A DNA stretch of 45,636 nucleotides from contig QXHL01000023.1 in assembly GCA_003584005.1 (NCBI GenBank), forward strand, positions 1-45,636, in the 5' to 3' direction. Positions 26,829 through 35,186 of the stretch are shown piece by piece. The translations under genes and the position numbers were made by a program. A model generated the notes under the pieces. The model was not told where the DNA came from, did no database searches, and worked only from the letters and a program-made list of their open reading frames with translations. The DNA is from Alicyclobacillaceae bacterium I2511. Its GTDB lineage: Bacteria > Bacillota > Bacilli > Alicyclobacillales > Alicyclobacillaceae. Numbering within the stretch: position 1 is the stretch's first letter; every line of letters begins with the position of its first letter.

Positions 26829-27269
26829 TTGTGTACATTTGAGCACAGCATAACTACGCAAGCAAAGGTGGAGACGATTTGGGAGCTATACAGCGATATC
26901 ACGTCCTGGACAGTGTGGGATGAGGGCATTGAGCATGCATCGTTGGAGGGACCTTTCGTCACAGGAACCTATGGATTGCTGCAACCGCGCGGGCAGGATA
27001 AACTCTCCTTCAGGCTTACAGAGGTCGAACCCCGGCATGGATTCTCGGACGTTACAGACATCCCTGCTATGGGGATGCAGATTCGATTTTCACATCGTTT
27101 GAAGAATGCCCAAGATGGAACGAGCATTACGCACGCAGTGTCCATCATCGGTCCCAATGCGGAACGTTTCGGGCAAGAGTTTATTGCTGAATTATCACAA
27201 GGCATTCCACAAACAATGGAGCGGCTTGCGGCATTGGCAGTTGAAAGGGAAAGAGAACATGAAAGTTGA
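26829..27269 (+). CDS. SRPBCC-family (polyketide cyclase/dehydrase-like) protein
   Basis: This 146-residue START-like fold protein begins CTFEHSITTQAKVETIWEL, followed by SDITSWTVWDEGIEHASLEG (the typical W...WD...E strand) and a long C-terminal helix FIAELSQGIPQTMERLAAL. The start is TTG 26829, with AAGGGGTG about 9 bases upstream. Such proteins bind hydrophobic ligands or act as stress proteins. It is the first gene of a transcript that also reads a small ORF and a MarR regulator. Confidence 0.85.
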   Translation: MCTFEHSITTQAKVETIWELYSDITSWTVWDEGIEHASLEGPFVTGTYGLLQPRGQDKLSFRLTEVEPRHGFSDVTDIPAMGMQIRFSHRLKNAQDGTSITHAVSIIGPNAERFGQEFIAELSQGIPQTMERLAALAVEREREHES

Positions 27270-27306
27270 GTGGACAGGTGGTTGATGATGACACACTTAT
27301 GAATAC

Positions 27307-27525
27307 ATGATGTCGGAGTCATTCGCACCATTTCGTCGAAACATTCGCTATATTCCCTGTAGGAAAGCGGCCATCACCGAGCTTCTGGAAAATCTCAACC
27401 TCACTCGTGGGAAGCGAAATTGGGGCTACCCTTTTCGACTCGGACACTTCGAGATTGGGAAGGATGACTTTCTTACAATAGCGCGAGTCATGGTGGAGGA
27501 TTATGATGAGTTCATATTTCAATGA
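27307..27525 (+). CDS. Small ORF between the SRPBCC and MarR genes
   Basis: This 72-residue frame starts MMSESFAPFRRNIRYIPCRK and contains LTRGKRNWGYPFRLGHFEIG. It overlaps the marR start by 23 bases. No good ribosome site precedes it and no family is recognised. The frame could be a remnant of a longer gene. Confidence 0.35.
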   Translation: MMSESFAPFRRNIRYIPCRKAAITELLENLNLTRGKRNWGYPFRLGHFEIGKDDFLTIARVMVEDYDEFIFQ

Positions 27526-27952
27526 TGCAAACGACAGTCCAGGGTTTTTACTATGGCAGGTAACCACAATATGGCAAAAAAGAATTCGTGAAGCGCTCGA
27601 ACCGTTTGATCTGACACACCCTCAATTTGTCCTGTTGTATTCCTGTTATTGGCTACATCAAGAAGCGAAGCGGGATGACGTGACACAAGTTCAACTGGCG
27701 CAGCACACGAAGGTGGATGTGAACGTTACCTCCCAGGTTCTGAGAGCGTTGCAGAAGCGCGGCCTCATTAATCGTAGACCGCACCCAACTGACACACGGG
27801 CAAACCTTATCACAGTCACCCGAGAAGGGATTCTTTTAGCAATGCGTGCTGATAGCGCTGTAGAAGAAGCGGATCGTACATTTTTTTCCGTGTTGGATAA
27901 TGCAGACAGACATGAAATGGTACGGTTCATGTTGGAATTACTAAGTCATTGA
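27503..27952 (+). CDS. MarR-family transcriptional regulator
   Basis: The 149-residue protein has a dimer helix (FLLWQVTTIWQKRIREALEP), a winged HTH (VQLAQHTKVDVNVTSQVLRALQKRGLI) and the wing RRPHPTDTRANLITVTREG, all canonical for MarR. GGTGGAGG precedes ATG 27503. It probably represses its own operon through the AT-rich palindromic promoter at 26770; the inducer is unknown. Confidence 0.9.
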   Translation: MMSSYFNDANDSPGFLLWQVTTIWQKRIREALEPFDLTHPQFVLLYSCYWLHQEAKRDDVTQVQLAQHTKVDVNVTSQVLRALQKRGLINRRPHPTDTRANLITVTREGILLAMRADSAVEEADRTFFSVLDNADRHEMVRFMLELLSH

Positions 27953-28403
27953 AGCCTCGCCATAGAGGCCGAGATTCGGTGGCCGAAGTGTGTGGTAGCT
28001 TAGGCATAGGTCCATCACGGAGTCTACTTAAACATAAGGGCGCTAATGTGCAATAAGAAAGCCATATGTAGACTGCATGAATATCCACAACATGGATGGT
28101 ACGTTGGTTCACAAGTAGTTGGTTCAATCGCTGTTGTGCGATTCCGGATATCGTACAAAAAAGGGGGAGCATTCCTCAACAAGTCGGCCGTCAATGTCCA
28201 GTGCTTCCCCCCAAATGCCCTGAACGGACAATTCACGTCGTCATTGGCACTTATGTTAACAAAAACGACTGAAAATGGACATTTTATCTCGTCAGTCTGG
28301 CAAGTCAAAATGGAGCAATCACTTGACTCGGACATCGCATTCGTCAGAATCCGGACATCAGACACTGCCAACCTTCTGACAAAATATCGTGGTAGTAACA
28401 ACA
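27953..28403. other. 451-base stretch without a supported gene
   Basis: Only weak frames exist. The segment 28195-28320 has repeated GGACA-AATT/GGACATTTT-like motifs and looks like the end region of a lost insertion sequence, but the family cannot be named. Confidence 0.35.
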
Positions 28404-28558
28404 CCAGGCAGTAGCTGTTTGACCAGTCGTATGAAAGATTTTTTAAAATGTGAGAACAGTGTAACCAGTTTTGATGCACCGGGCAATTTCTATTCCGCCC
28501 ATCACGATGTCTGCGGGAAACATCTGATCTTGTGTAAGACCAATGTTCTCAAGGGACA
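28404..28558 (+). repeat. 155-bp direct repeat, copy 2
   Basis: About 96% identical to 16272-16426. Outside these borders the two loci share nothing, so the unit was copied precisely. Confidence 0.9.
28443..28558 (-). pseudogene. 3' fragment of dsrE
   Basis: This encodes the last ~38 residues of the DsrE protein (SLENIGLTQDQMFPADIV to TVLTF) including its stop, but no start or N-terminal half. It lies in the duplicated 155-bp block. Confidence 0.85.
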
Positions 28559-28836
28559 GTGGCGGTGACGAGAACCTTTGTGACTCTACCCGTGGGTGAA
28601 CAGCGAACGGCCGCTTTGATTACGATTCTCACTGTAGGTCTTTTGTTCGTGCCCCTTCCTGGTGGGGTGGCTACATTTTTCCCTCACAGCAGAATGATGC
28701 TGGTCCTCAACCTGCAAGACTAGTGCCAGCGGAAAATGTAATTTTATCTTTCTAACTCGGCAGTGTTTTTTTGTTTTCGAAAAAAGATTCATTCTGCAAA
28801 ACGCTCAAGTAATTCCGCTTCCTATGATTAGTATAT

Positions 28837-30219
28837 TTACTGCGAAATAGTCTCCACGACTTTGCCGCGTGTTTCCGGTCCAAGCATACTCACTAAAATC
28901 AAAGCGGCAATAAAGCAGGCTGCTCCTAAGGTGAAGACACTGCTTTCCACCACTTTCATCCCATGCAACATAAATCCCACGATAATGGGTCCCGCGATGG
29001 CGCCGACGCGGCCAAATAATGCCGCCAGCCCTGTTCCCGTCGACCTTGCGCGTGTCGGGTAAAGTTCCGGAGTATAAGCATACAATGTGCTCCACATTCC
29101 ACCAAAGAAAAATTGCATCGCAAATCCTTCAACAAATAAGAATCCAGGCACTGGATGGCCATAAAGAAACGTCATGATTGCTCCGCCCAACAAAAACAAA
29201 GCTAATGACCATTTTCGCCCGATTTTTTCAATAAAATATCCTGCACTTAAAAATCCAGGGATGCCACCGATAAATAACAACGTGACAAAACCAATTGATG
29301 AGACAACACTATAGCCCTGAGCATGGAGCAAGGTCGTTAACCACGAACTCAATCCAAAAAAACCAAGGAGTGCAAAGAACCATAATCCCGCTAACATCAC
29401 TGTACGCTTGAGGTAAATGCCCTGCCATAATGTTTTGAAGGGATGTCCCGACACATGTTCTGTGACGGAAATTATTGCATTCGGAGTCGGCAGCGAACGC
29501 CCATAACTTTTTTCTGTATTACGTTCTATCCCGTTCAAGACATTATCGGCTTGGCTGATTTTACCCTGTTCGGCCAGCCACCGTGGAGACTCCGGTAAGG
29601 ATCTGCGCACCCAGAACACTAAGGCAGCCAGCAGTCCAACACACAGAAAGATGACACGCCATCCATTGTGAGGGAACATAGGGACCAAGAACCATGATAT
29701 CAGCCCCGCCAATACCGTGGCAGTGAGCCCAAATCCTTCAAACCACGCGATATATTGACCACGCTTGCGGGAAGGCGCGAGTTCAGAAATCATGGCTTGC
29801 GCAATTGGAGCTTCTCCCCCCACTCCCAACCCAATGATAAAGCGAAATATCATTAAAGATGATAAACTCCAGGATGCCGCAGCTAACAAACTGCCTACTC
29901 CCCAGATCACCATGGTCCACTGAAATAGGACTTTTCGCCCCCAGCGGTCAGCAGCCCATCCCGAAAGAAAACTCCCAAGCCCTTGACCGACAAACGTCAT
30001 GGATGCTAAGAATCCAATTTGAATGGCAGTCAGATGCAAGTAGAGACTGATGGGAACAATGAGAAACGTCAATAGAGCAAAGTTGACCTGATCAGCTAAC
30101 CAAGCCGTTGCTATAATTGAGAACAATTTGTTTTGATAGCTTGTAATGGGCAACCTCTCTAATCGATTTACGATATTTGCTTCAATTTCTAATTGTAAAT
30201 TATCCACAGCGGTTAGCAC
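28837..30219 (-). CDS. MFS transporter, sugar/acid symporter type
   Basis: The 460-residue, 12-helix protein has MFS signatures GWAADRWGRKVLFQW (loop 2-3), PESPRWLAEQGKI (loop 6-7) and PELYPTRARSTGTGLA, which place it with metabolite:H+ symporters. The GTG at 30219 nearly abuts AAAGGGA; a second GTG at 30207 is better spaced and may be the true start. It lies at the end of the acid-sugar operon but is separated from the preceding MFS gene by a 280-base gap with a strong palindrome, so it may have its own control. Confidence 0.9.
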   Translation of the reverse strand: MLTAVDNLQLEIEANIVNRLERLPITSYQNKLFSIIATAWLADQVNFALLTFLIVPISLYLHLTAIQIGFLASMTFVGQGLGSFLSGWAADRWGRKVLFQWTMVIWGVGSLLAAASWSLSSLMIFRFIIGLGVGGEAPIAQAMISELAPSRKRGQYIAWFEGFGLTATVLAGLISWFLVPMFPHNGWRVIFLCVGLLAALVFWVRRSLPESPRWLAEQGKISQADNVLNGIERNTEKSYGRSLPTPNAIISVTEHVSGHPFKTLWQGIYLKRTVMLAGLWFFALLGFFGLSSWLTTLLHAQGYSVVSSIGFVTLLFIGGIPGFLSAGYFIEKIGRKWSLALFLLGGAIMTFLYGHPVPGFLFVEGFAMQFFFGGMWSTLYAYTPELYPTRARSTGTGLAALFGRVGAIAGPIIVGFMLHGMKVVESSVFTLGAACFIAALILVSMLGPETRGKVVETISQ

Positions 30220-30386
30220 TCCCTTTCTGTTAAGTTCCCTTATTTTCTTTTATTTTAGTATCATCAGTACAATAGAGTCGATTTTGAAAACTATACTGTT
30301 TGATAACTCAAGGAAAAAGAAGCAAACCTATCCAGGAGTTATGATGTCACGAATTCAAGTGATTCTTAAAAAAGCTCAAAATTGGC

Positions 30387-30416
30387 ATCTAGGTATTACC
30401 TATAATACCTAGATGT
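30387..30416. terminator. Perfect 12-bp stem palindrome between the two MFS genes
   Basis: CATCTAGGTATT and AATACCTAGATG flank a 6-base loop. It lies 84 bases beyond the stop of one MFS gene and 168 before the next start. A run of T is present on the plus side only after a few bases, so it could be a terminator or an operator. Confidence 0.55.
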
Positions 30417-30499
30417 TACTGTTTTTGGGATTACCGTCAGACCATAGATGTTACAGACAAGGCAATGAATTGATTGCTAATTTTTCTTAATTGCAAGAA

Positions 30500-31882
30500 T
30501 TATATCTGTTCACTTTCAATATCTATTTTAGTCGGGTCCCATTTGATGAACAGTGTGACTAAAAGCCCAGTTAAGGGTGCAACGCCTATAAGTAGGAGCG
30601 TGTGTTGTAGTCCCAAAGCCGCGAGCATTAACGGGAAAAAGTAGAAGCCAAAAATACTACCCACACGAATAATTCCTTGAGCGTAGCCGGAGCCCACGCC
30701 ACGAATGCTTGTGGGATAGGACATAGCGCCCATTGTCATGCCGGTGGCTCCGGGTCCAAACGAGTGAGAAGTGATAAACAGGGCAATCAAAGCCGCTGCA
30801 ATGAGAATGGGTAGACTCTTGTCAAATAGCCCAATGGTAATCAATGAAATCAAGACTCCCACATACCCAACAATGGCCAAACGCCTTATTCCTAATTTTG
30901 AGGTGTTGTATACATTTAAGGAGCTTCCTAATACCCCGAACAAGTTGAATACAGCAGAACCAAGGATGGCGAAGACAAATTTTTTCCCGAAAATCAGCAG
31001 ACTAATTGTAGGCAGATAGAACGCGACCGTATAATATTCCATGGCTTGTGTGAGCCCAATGGCTGTAACCAGTGTCGTTCTTGTACGATAATGGCGATTA
31101 AACAATTGAGCGTATTCTTTCCATGAGGACAAAGGAGCAGTGGTAACGGTCTGGTTGGAGGAATTCTCTTCTAAAACCGCATGGATTCCGTAGGTTCCCT
31201 GTAGAATCTTTACTGCCCCAGGCAAGTCGCCGTGACTCGCTGCCCACAGGGGACTTTCATCCATATACATGTACCGCAAAATCAACACAATAATGGCAGG
31301 AACAGCGCCAATTCCGACAGCCCATCGCCAAAGGTTTGGGCCTACTCCAAGATAATATATGGGAATGATGATGAGAAACCCAAAGGATGCTGCAATATAC
31401 CACATCATCTGCCATGAATTCACAGACCGACCTTTTCGTTTGATGCCTGTGTATTCTGCAATAAAGCTGAGCGCCGCAGGAAAATCCAAGCCTACACCCA
31501 CACCCATCAAAAAACGAAATGTAATGAGCCAAAGTAAATTGGGTGAAAATGCGGCAGCAATCGCTGAGACGACAAAGAAAACCAAATCGAGCATGAACAT
31601 TTTTAAGCGTCCGACTTTATCTACATAGTACCCGCCCACGAGTGCCCCCACGAGTGCGCCCACCGCCATGATTGCGGTCAGACTTCCTAATTGAAACGCG
31701 GATAAATGAAACTGACCCTTCAACTGGACGGCGCCAATTCCTAAACTCGTAAAATCGTAGGCATCAATAAATGTCCCACCTAAAGCAATTAAAACAATCA
31801 TCCAGCTTTTACGACTGATGAGTGAACCGGAATTCACGAGATTGAAGATATCTTGTTTTGTTTTTATTATTATCGCTTCCAT
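30500..31882 (-). CDS. MFS transporter, sugar/acid symporter type
   Basis: The 460-residue membrane protein contains GGYYVDKVGRLKMFML (MFS loop 2-3), FIAEYTGIKRKGRSVN, DESPLWAASHG and SYPTSIRGVGSGYAQGI. The N-terminus (KTKQDIFNLVNSGSLISRKS) is cytosolic. Despite equal length to the other MFS protein the two differ clearly. It follows the DUF1537 kinase by about 124 bases on the same strand, so it is the likely importer of that kinase's acid-sugar substrate. Confidence 0.9.
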   Translation of the reverse strand: MEAIIIKTKQDIFNLVNSGSLISRKSWMIVLIALGGTFIDAYDFTSLGIGAVQLKGQFHLSAFQLGSLTAIMAVGALVGALVGGYYVDKVGRLKMFMLDLVFFVVSAIAAAFSPNLLWLITFRFLMGVGVGLDFPAALSFIAEYTGIKRKGRSVNSWQMMWYIAASFGFLIIIPIYYLGVGPNLWRWAVGIGAVPAIIVLILRYMYMDESPLWAASHGDLPGAVKILQGTYGIHAVLEENSSNQTVTTAPLSSWKEYAQLFNRHYRTRTTLVTAIGLTQAMEYYTVAFYLPTISLLIFGKKFVFAILGSAVFNLFGVLGSSLNVYNTSKLGIRRLAIVGYVGVLISLITIGLFDKSLPILIAAALIALFITSHSFGPGATGMTMGAMSYPTSIRGVGSGYAQGIIRVGSIFGFYFFPLMLAALGLQHTLLLIGVAPLTGLLVTLFIKWDPTKIDIESEQI

Positions 31883-32006
31883 ATTTATCCCCTATCCCCC
31901 ATAAGGTTTTATATAAAATTAGCGGTGATATAAATTTTCCTATTTTTTTTAATTACCTTAGTGTTCTAATAAATTTACTGTGGCGATGCCCCGTGGGAAT
32001 GGCTAG

Positions 32007-33341
32007 TTATTTGCATTCAATAATCTTGGCACTGCGTCCAGTCATCCATTCGACTATATCCACCAAAGTATTAGCGGTTCCTAAAGCCCCTGCTTTCGAT
32101 ACGAAAATTATTTCACCATCGTTGAGTTCCAAACGACTCCATGGAATTCCAGACATCACTTCTCCTTCCGACCAAATGGCTGTGGCGTTGAGGGTCTGAC
32201 ATACTGCCAAAGCGGTATCTCCTCCAGTTGCAACAAGACCTATCTGACCATGGGAATGCTGTTTCAACCACTGCTGCAATTTCATAACAGCCAAAGAAGA
32301 CAAAGTGGATTCTAAATTTTTTGATTTTGACAAGGATACCCGTTCAGAGGCCAATCCAATGAGCAGAATGTCTTCCTCGGCAGAAAGAATATTTTTGCTG
32401 GCTTGGAGCAACTCGTCTGTTCTCTGAGAAGTCTCTGTAAGTCGAGTCGAAGATAATGTGATGGCATGAATTCCCACCTGCTGTTTCAAACAATTGAACT
32501 GTTGATGCGCCATTGTGTGTGCACTGCCTACCGTCACCATCACTTTTTCACAAATCGGGTGCCTCTCTGTCCACGGTTGTGTTGCAGGAGTTTCTGTTAG
32601 CATGGAGCCCCCCGAAAAACCCACATTCCACAAGGTGGATAATGCATAGGCCAGTCCACCAGACCCACAGGGAAGCACTTCCTCGCGATCCCCAATGGCA
32701 CGTGCAATTTTGAGCAAATCTTCATTTGTCTCCGCATCAGCGATGAAAATTCTCGGTTCCACTTGGCTAGTTTGAATTTGTTGCAGTATGGCGGTTTCAC
32801 CGGCACGGATTGTGGCAAGAGGAATCTGGTGAATTGGGAATGGGAAACCTTTTGTCACGGAATCCGCAATAACAGCAGAAGTGATAGGGTGAATTGGATC
32901 TGAATAAAAAACTGTTTCATTCACGGGGATGCCGTGAATGAGTAATCTTCCATCGACAACCGTTCGTTCTGTGGAAGGAAAAGCGGGCGCCAACAGCGCT
33001 GTTCGTTTCCCCAGAGCGGTTAAAATAGCCAAGATTTCTGCACCCATGTTGCCACGCAAAGTGGCGTCCACTTTTTTGTAAACGTGCACCCCCTGGTGCA
33101 GAATAGGTTTGAGCAATGACGTGGATTTCAGCACCTTTTGATAAGCCTGTTCTGAATCAAGTGCGCGCGATTCGGAATCATAAGCCTGTACGACTTGGCT
33201 GTCCAAAGTTAAATTCCACGGCATAGTTTCGCTAAATCCTACCCGCACCTTGCGGACGCTGGTACGAAATTGAATTGCAGTATCTGCTGCACCAGTCAAG
33301 TCATCGGCAATCACAAAAATGCGGAGTTGTGTGTTGTTCAT
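32007..33341 (-). CDS. DUF1537 four-carbon acid sugar kinase-like protein
   Basis: The 444-residue protein has the N-terminal motif VIADDLTGAADTAIQF, the central KKVDATLRGNMGAE, SGGLAYALS, and the C-terminal nucleotide site VATGGDTALAVCQ and FVSKAGALGTANTLV. The family (OtnK, DtnK and relatives) phosphorylates four-carbon sugar acids such as erythronate or threonate, feeding a dehydrogenase and an aldolase. Those partners are absent here and would have to lie elsewhere. The ATG overlaps the regulator's stop (ATGA). Exact substrate cannot be read. Confidence 0.9.
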   Translation of the reverse strand: MNNTQLRIFVIADDLTGAADTAIQFRTSVRKVRVGFSETMPWNLTLDSQVVQAYDSESRALDSEQAYQKVLKSTSLLKPILHQGVHVYKKVDATLRGNMGAEILAILTALGKRTALLAPAFPSTERTVVDGRLLIHGIPVNETVFYSDPIHPITSAVIADSVTKGFPFPIHQIPLATIRAGETAILQQIQTSQVEPRIFIADAETNEDLLKIARAIGDREEVLPCGSGGLAYALSTLWNVGFSGGSMLTETPATQPWTERHPICEKVMVTVGSAHTMAHQQFNCLKQQVGIHAITLSSTRLTETSQRTDELLQASKNILSAEEDILLIGLASERVSLSKSKNLESTLSSLAVMKLQQWLKQHSHGQIGLVATGGDTALAVCQTLNATAIWSEGEVMSGIPWSRLELNDGEIIFVSKAGALGTANTLVDIVEWMTGRSAKIIECK

Positions 33342-34122
33342 TCAACACCACTCCTATCTGAGCTTACCGCGTTGACCTCAACAAATTGGACCCCTGTCTC
33401 TTGCAGTGATTCAATAAAGGGTTCTGGCACGTAATCGGTGATAATCAAGTCGACTTGGGATAAAGGTGCGTAGGCGGGTAAATCTGCATCGCAAAATTTA
33501 CTGTGATCCACAAGTAAAATCGACATATCCGCTTTTTCCAAGATGACTTGTTTCACGTTACAGGTTGTTTGGTGCACATTAAAAAGTCCTTTTTGTACAT
33601 CGACGCGAGCCGATGAAAAAAAATACTTGGTCGCTTTTCTATTTCTAAAGTACGATTCCGTTTCTTCTCCAAATACTGCAGCTAAATTGGGAACATAAAG
33701 CCCTGGAGCCAGATGAACGCTCAATTGTCGTTTGGCCGCTGGTTGCAAAATAGCTAAAGAATTGGTATAAACCAATGTCTCTTCTGGCAAATAGGAAACT
33801 AAATAAGCCACAGTGGAACCGGAGTCTAAAATTACAACATCAGAAGGTGTCACCCATTGCACAGCGAATTGAGCCATATTGCGTTTTACATCCTCATACT
33901 GGCGTGACCTTAGTTCAAAGTCTGGTCCAAACTCAAAATCAATGCCCATGCGGAGGTTGCGACCTGCCACATTGGATTGGTAACTCAACTTTTCTACCGC
34001 TTCTTGAACACGCTTTGCTATTTCCAGACGCACGGTGGTAACACCATTTAAAACACGTGACACCGTGGCTGGGGACGTTCCCGCTTCCTTTGCAACCTCC
34101 TTAATTGTTGCCGTATGCTCAC
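33338..34122 (-). CDS. Chimeric regulator: LacI-type HTH joined to DeoR-type sensor; start unresolved
   Basis: The N-terminus is a LacI helix-turn-helix (TIKEVAKEAGTSPATVSRVL, then NG and the hinge helix VEKLSYQSNVAGRNLRMG). The rest (about residues 58-255) is a DeoR C-terminal sensor: VILDSGSTVAYLVSYLPE, TNSLAIL, FFSSARVDVQKGLFN and ILLVDHSKF. LacI proteins normally carry a periplasmic-binding-like sensor, so this pairing is unusual. No ATG/GTG/TTG lies in frame before the HTH: GTG 34122 with AAGGTGG upstream reads VSIR and then is one base out of frame with ATIKEV. Either one G is missing, or a rare start (ATT 34105) is used. DeoR sensors bind phosphorylated sugars, fitting the downstream kinase. 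Confidence 0.8.
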
Positions 34123-34153
34123 CACCTTATAAAAAGTAAAAGAGTTGTAGTTC

Positions 34154-34182
34154 GTGAAATCGATTTCTGAAATCGAATTCAC
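34154..34182. promoter_or_regulatory. Palindromic operator of the acid-sugar operon
   Basis: The arms GTGAAATCGATTTC and GAAATCGAATTCAC are near-perfect inverted repeats around one base, and the left arm contains the 12-base palindrome GAAATCGATTTC. It lies 12-40 bases downstream of the -10 box, where a repressor would block transcription. The LacI-type HTH encoded next is the likely binder. Confidence 0.75.
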
Positions 34183-34193
34183 TTGCTTGATTT

Positions 34194-34222
34194 ATTATTG
34201 ACAAAACTCTGCTATTTGTCAA
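34194..34222 (-). promoter_or_regulatory. Sigma-A promoter of the acid-sugar operon
   Basis: On the minus strand TTGACA (34222-34217), a 17-base spacer and AATAAT (34199-34194) form a good sigma-A promoter pointing at the regulator gene. Confidence 0.8.
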
Positions 34223-34299
34223 GCCCTCGCAATCACTCAGCTAAAATCTTACCGAGAGGGTATGGGCTCATTCACATAGAAACCTTACCAAAGGGATCG

Positions 34300-34600
34300 T
34301 TGTGCGGATGTCCACGCAGAGTTGGCAAGAGTATCTAAGTGTGATGTGCATTCGTTACCTTAAAGCCGATGGACAGCTCGAATAGTAGCGGATTCTAGAT
34401 GAGTTGGAGCAAATGTGGGGATATTCCCGCAAGTACGCGATTGTCGCGATGAAACCGAAAATAAAGCACGGAGGTCCCCAAAGAGACGCGTGCGTCCTCT
34501 CAAATATGCGGAGGTGATACGGGTCATCCAAATCGCGTGGGAGGCGCTCGACTATTCTTGTACAGAACGCCTGCACCCTGTCCTAAGCAGAGTTGAATGA
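34300..34600 (+). pseudogene. Transposase/integrase N-terminal fragment
   Basis: The stretch reads MSTQSWQEYLSVMCIRYLKA, a stop, then LDELEQMWGYSRKYAIVAM and PLKYAEVIRVIQIAWEALDY with ERLHPVL. This is the N-terminal helix-turn-helix part of integrase-core transposases, with stops and a frame change between blocks. The catalytic core is absent. Confidence 0.6.
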
Positions 34601-34619
34601 TTCGCCGCTACCTATCTGG

Positions 34620-34903
34620 AATAGTCAGCACTTGGAACTAATTCAGCGCCTTCTAACCAACACTTGTGAACTGTGTGAGTCTCATGACAACCTCAAGGTG
34701 CACCACATTTGACACTTGCAAGACCTTAGCCGCAACGGAAAAAAGAAGCAACCTGAATGGGTTAAGAGCATGGCAGCATGGAGATGAAAAACACTTATCG
34801 TCTGCCGCAAATCTCATGAAAACATTCACGCTGGACGCCAATAACCTAGATCTGGATTAAGACACCGGAGAGCCGGGTGCAGTGAAAGCTGCAAGCCCGG
34901 TTC
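34620..34903 (+). mobile_element. Group II intron 3' remnant: maturase HNH end and domain V
   Basis: A frame with stops reads LIQRLLTNTCELCESHDNL, KVHHI and EWVKSMAAW...KTLIVCRKSHENIHAGR, the C-terminal HNH endonuclease of a group II intron reverse transcriptase. It is followed at 34870-34903 by a 34-nt domain V: GAGCCGGG at the start, CCCGGTTC at the end, and a GAAA tetraloop. The 5' intron and reverse transcriptase core are missing. No intron splicing is possible. Confidence 0.8.
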
Positions 34904-35186
34904 GGAGGGAGACCGACAGAAAGTGGATAGCGGGTGGGTCGAGCGACTACTGAACACATGCGCCCTGGCTAAACCATTAAATTCCGTCGCAACGACCTAA
35001 ATGGAGACTCGTCCCATACCGCTTTCGTATCTTGGGACGTATGTTTACGATTATCCGCCAGATGCCGCAGAGGCAAAGTGGTTCGGAGTAGAGGACAGGG
35101 GCCAGTTGAAGCTGTTAGGTTAAAAAAGACAAAGTGTCTTGTGAAGACGGGTCTCTCTCCCTATACTAGGGATTAGAGGTGTTCCC

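Noticed and set aside
28024-28479. 151-codon minus-strand frame near the dsrE duplicate
   Set aside because: It runs through the duplicated block in the wrong frame and shows no protein-like pattern.
34653-34860. Short frames in 34.65-34.86 kb on both strands
   Set aside because: Shadows of the decayed group II intron HNH region.
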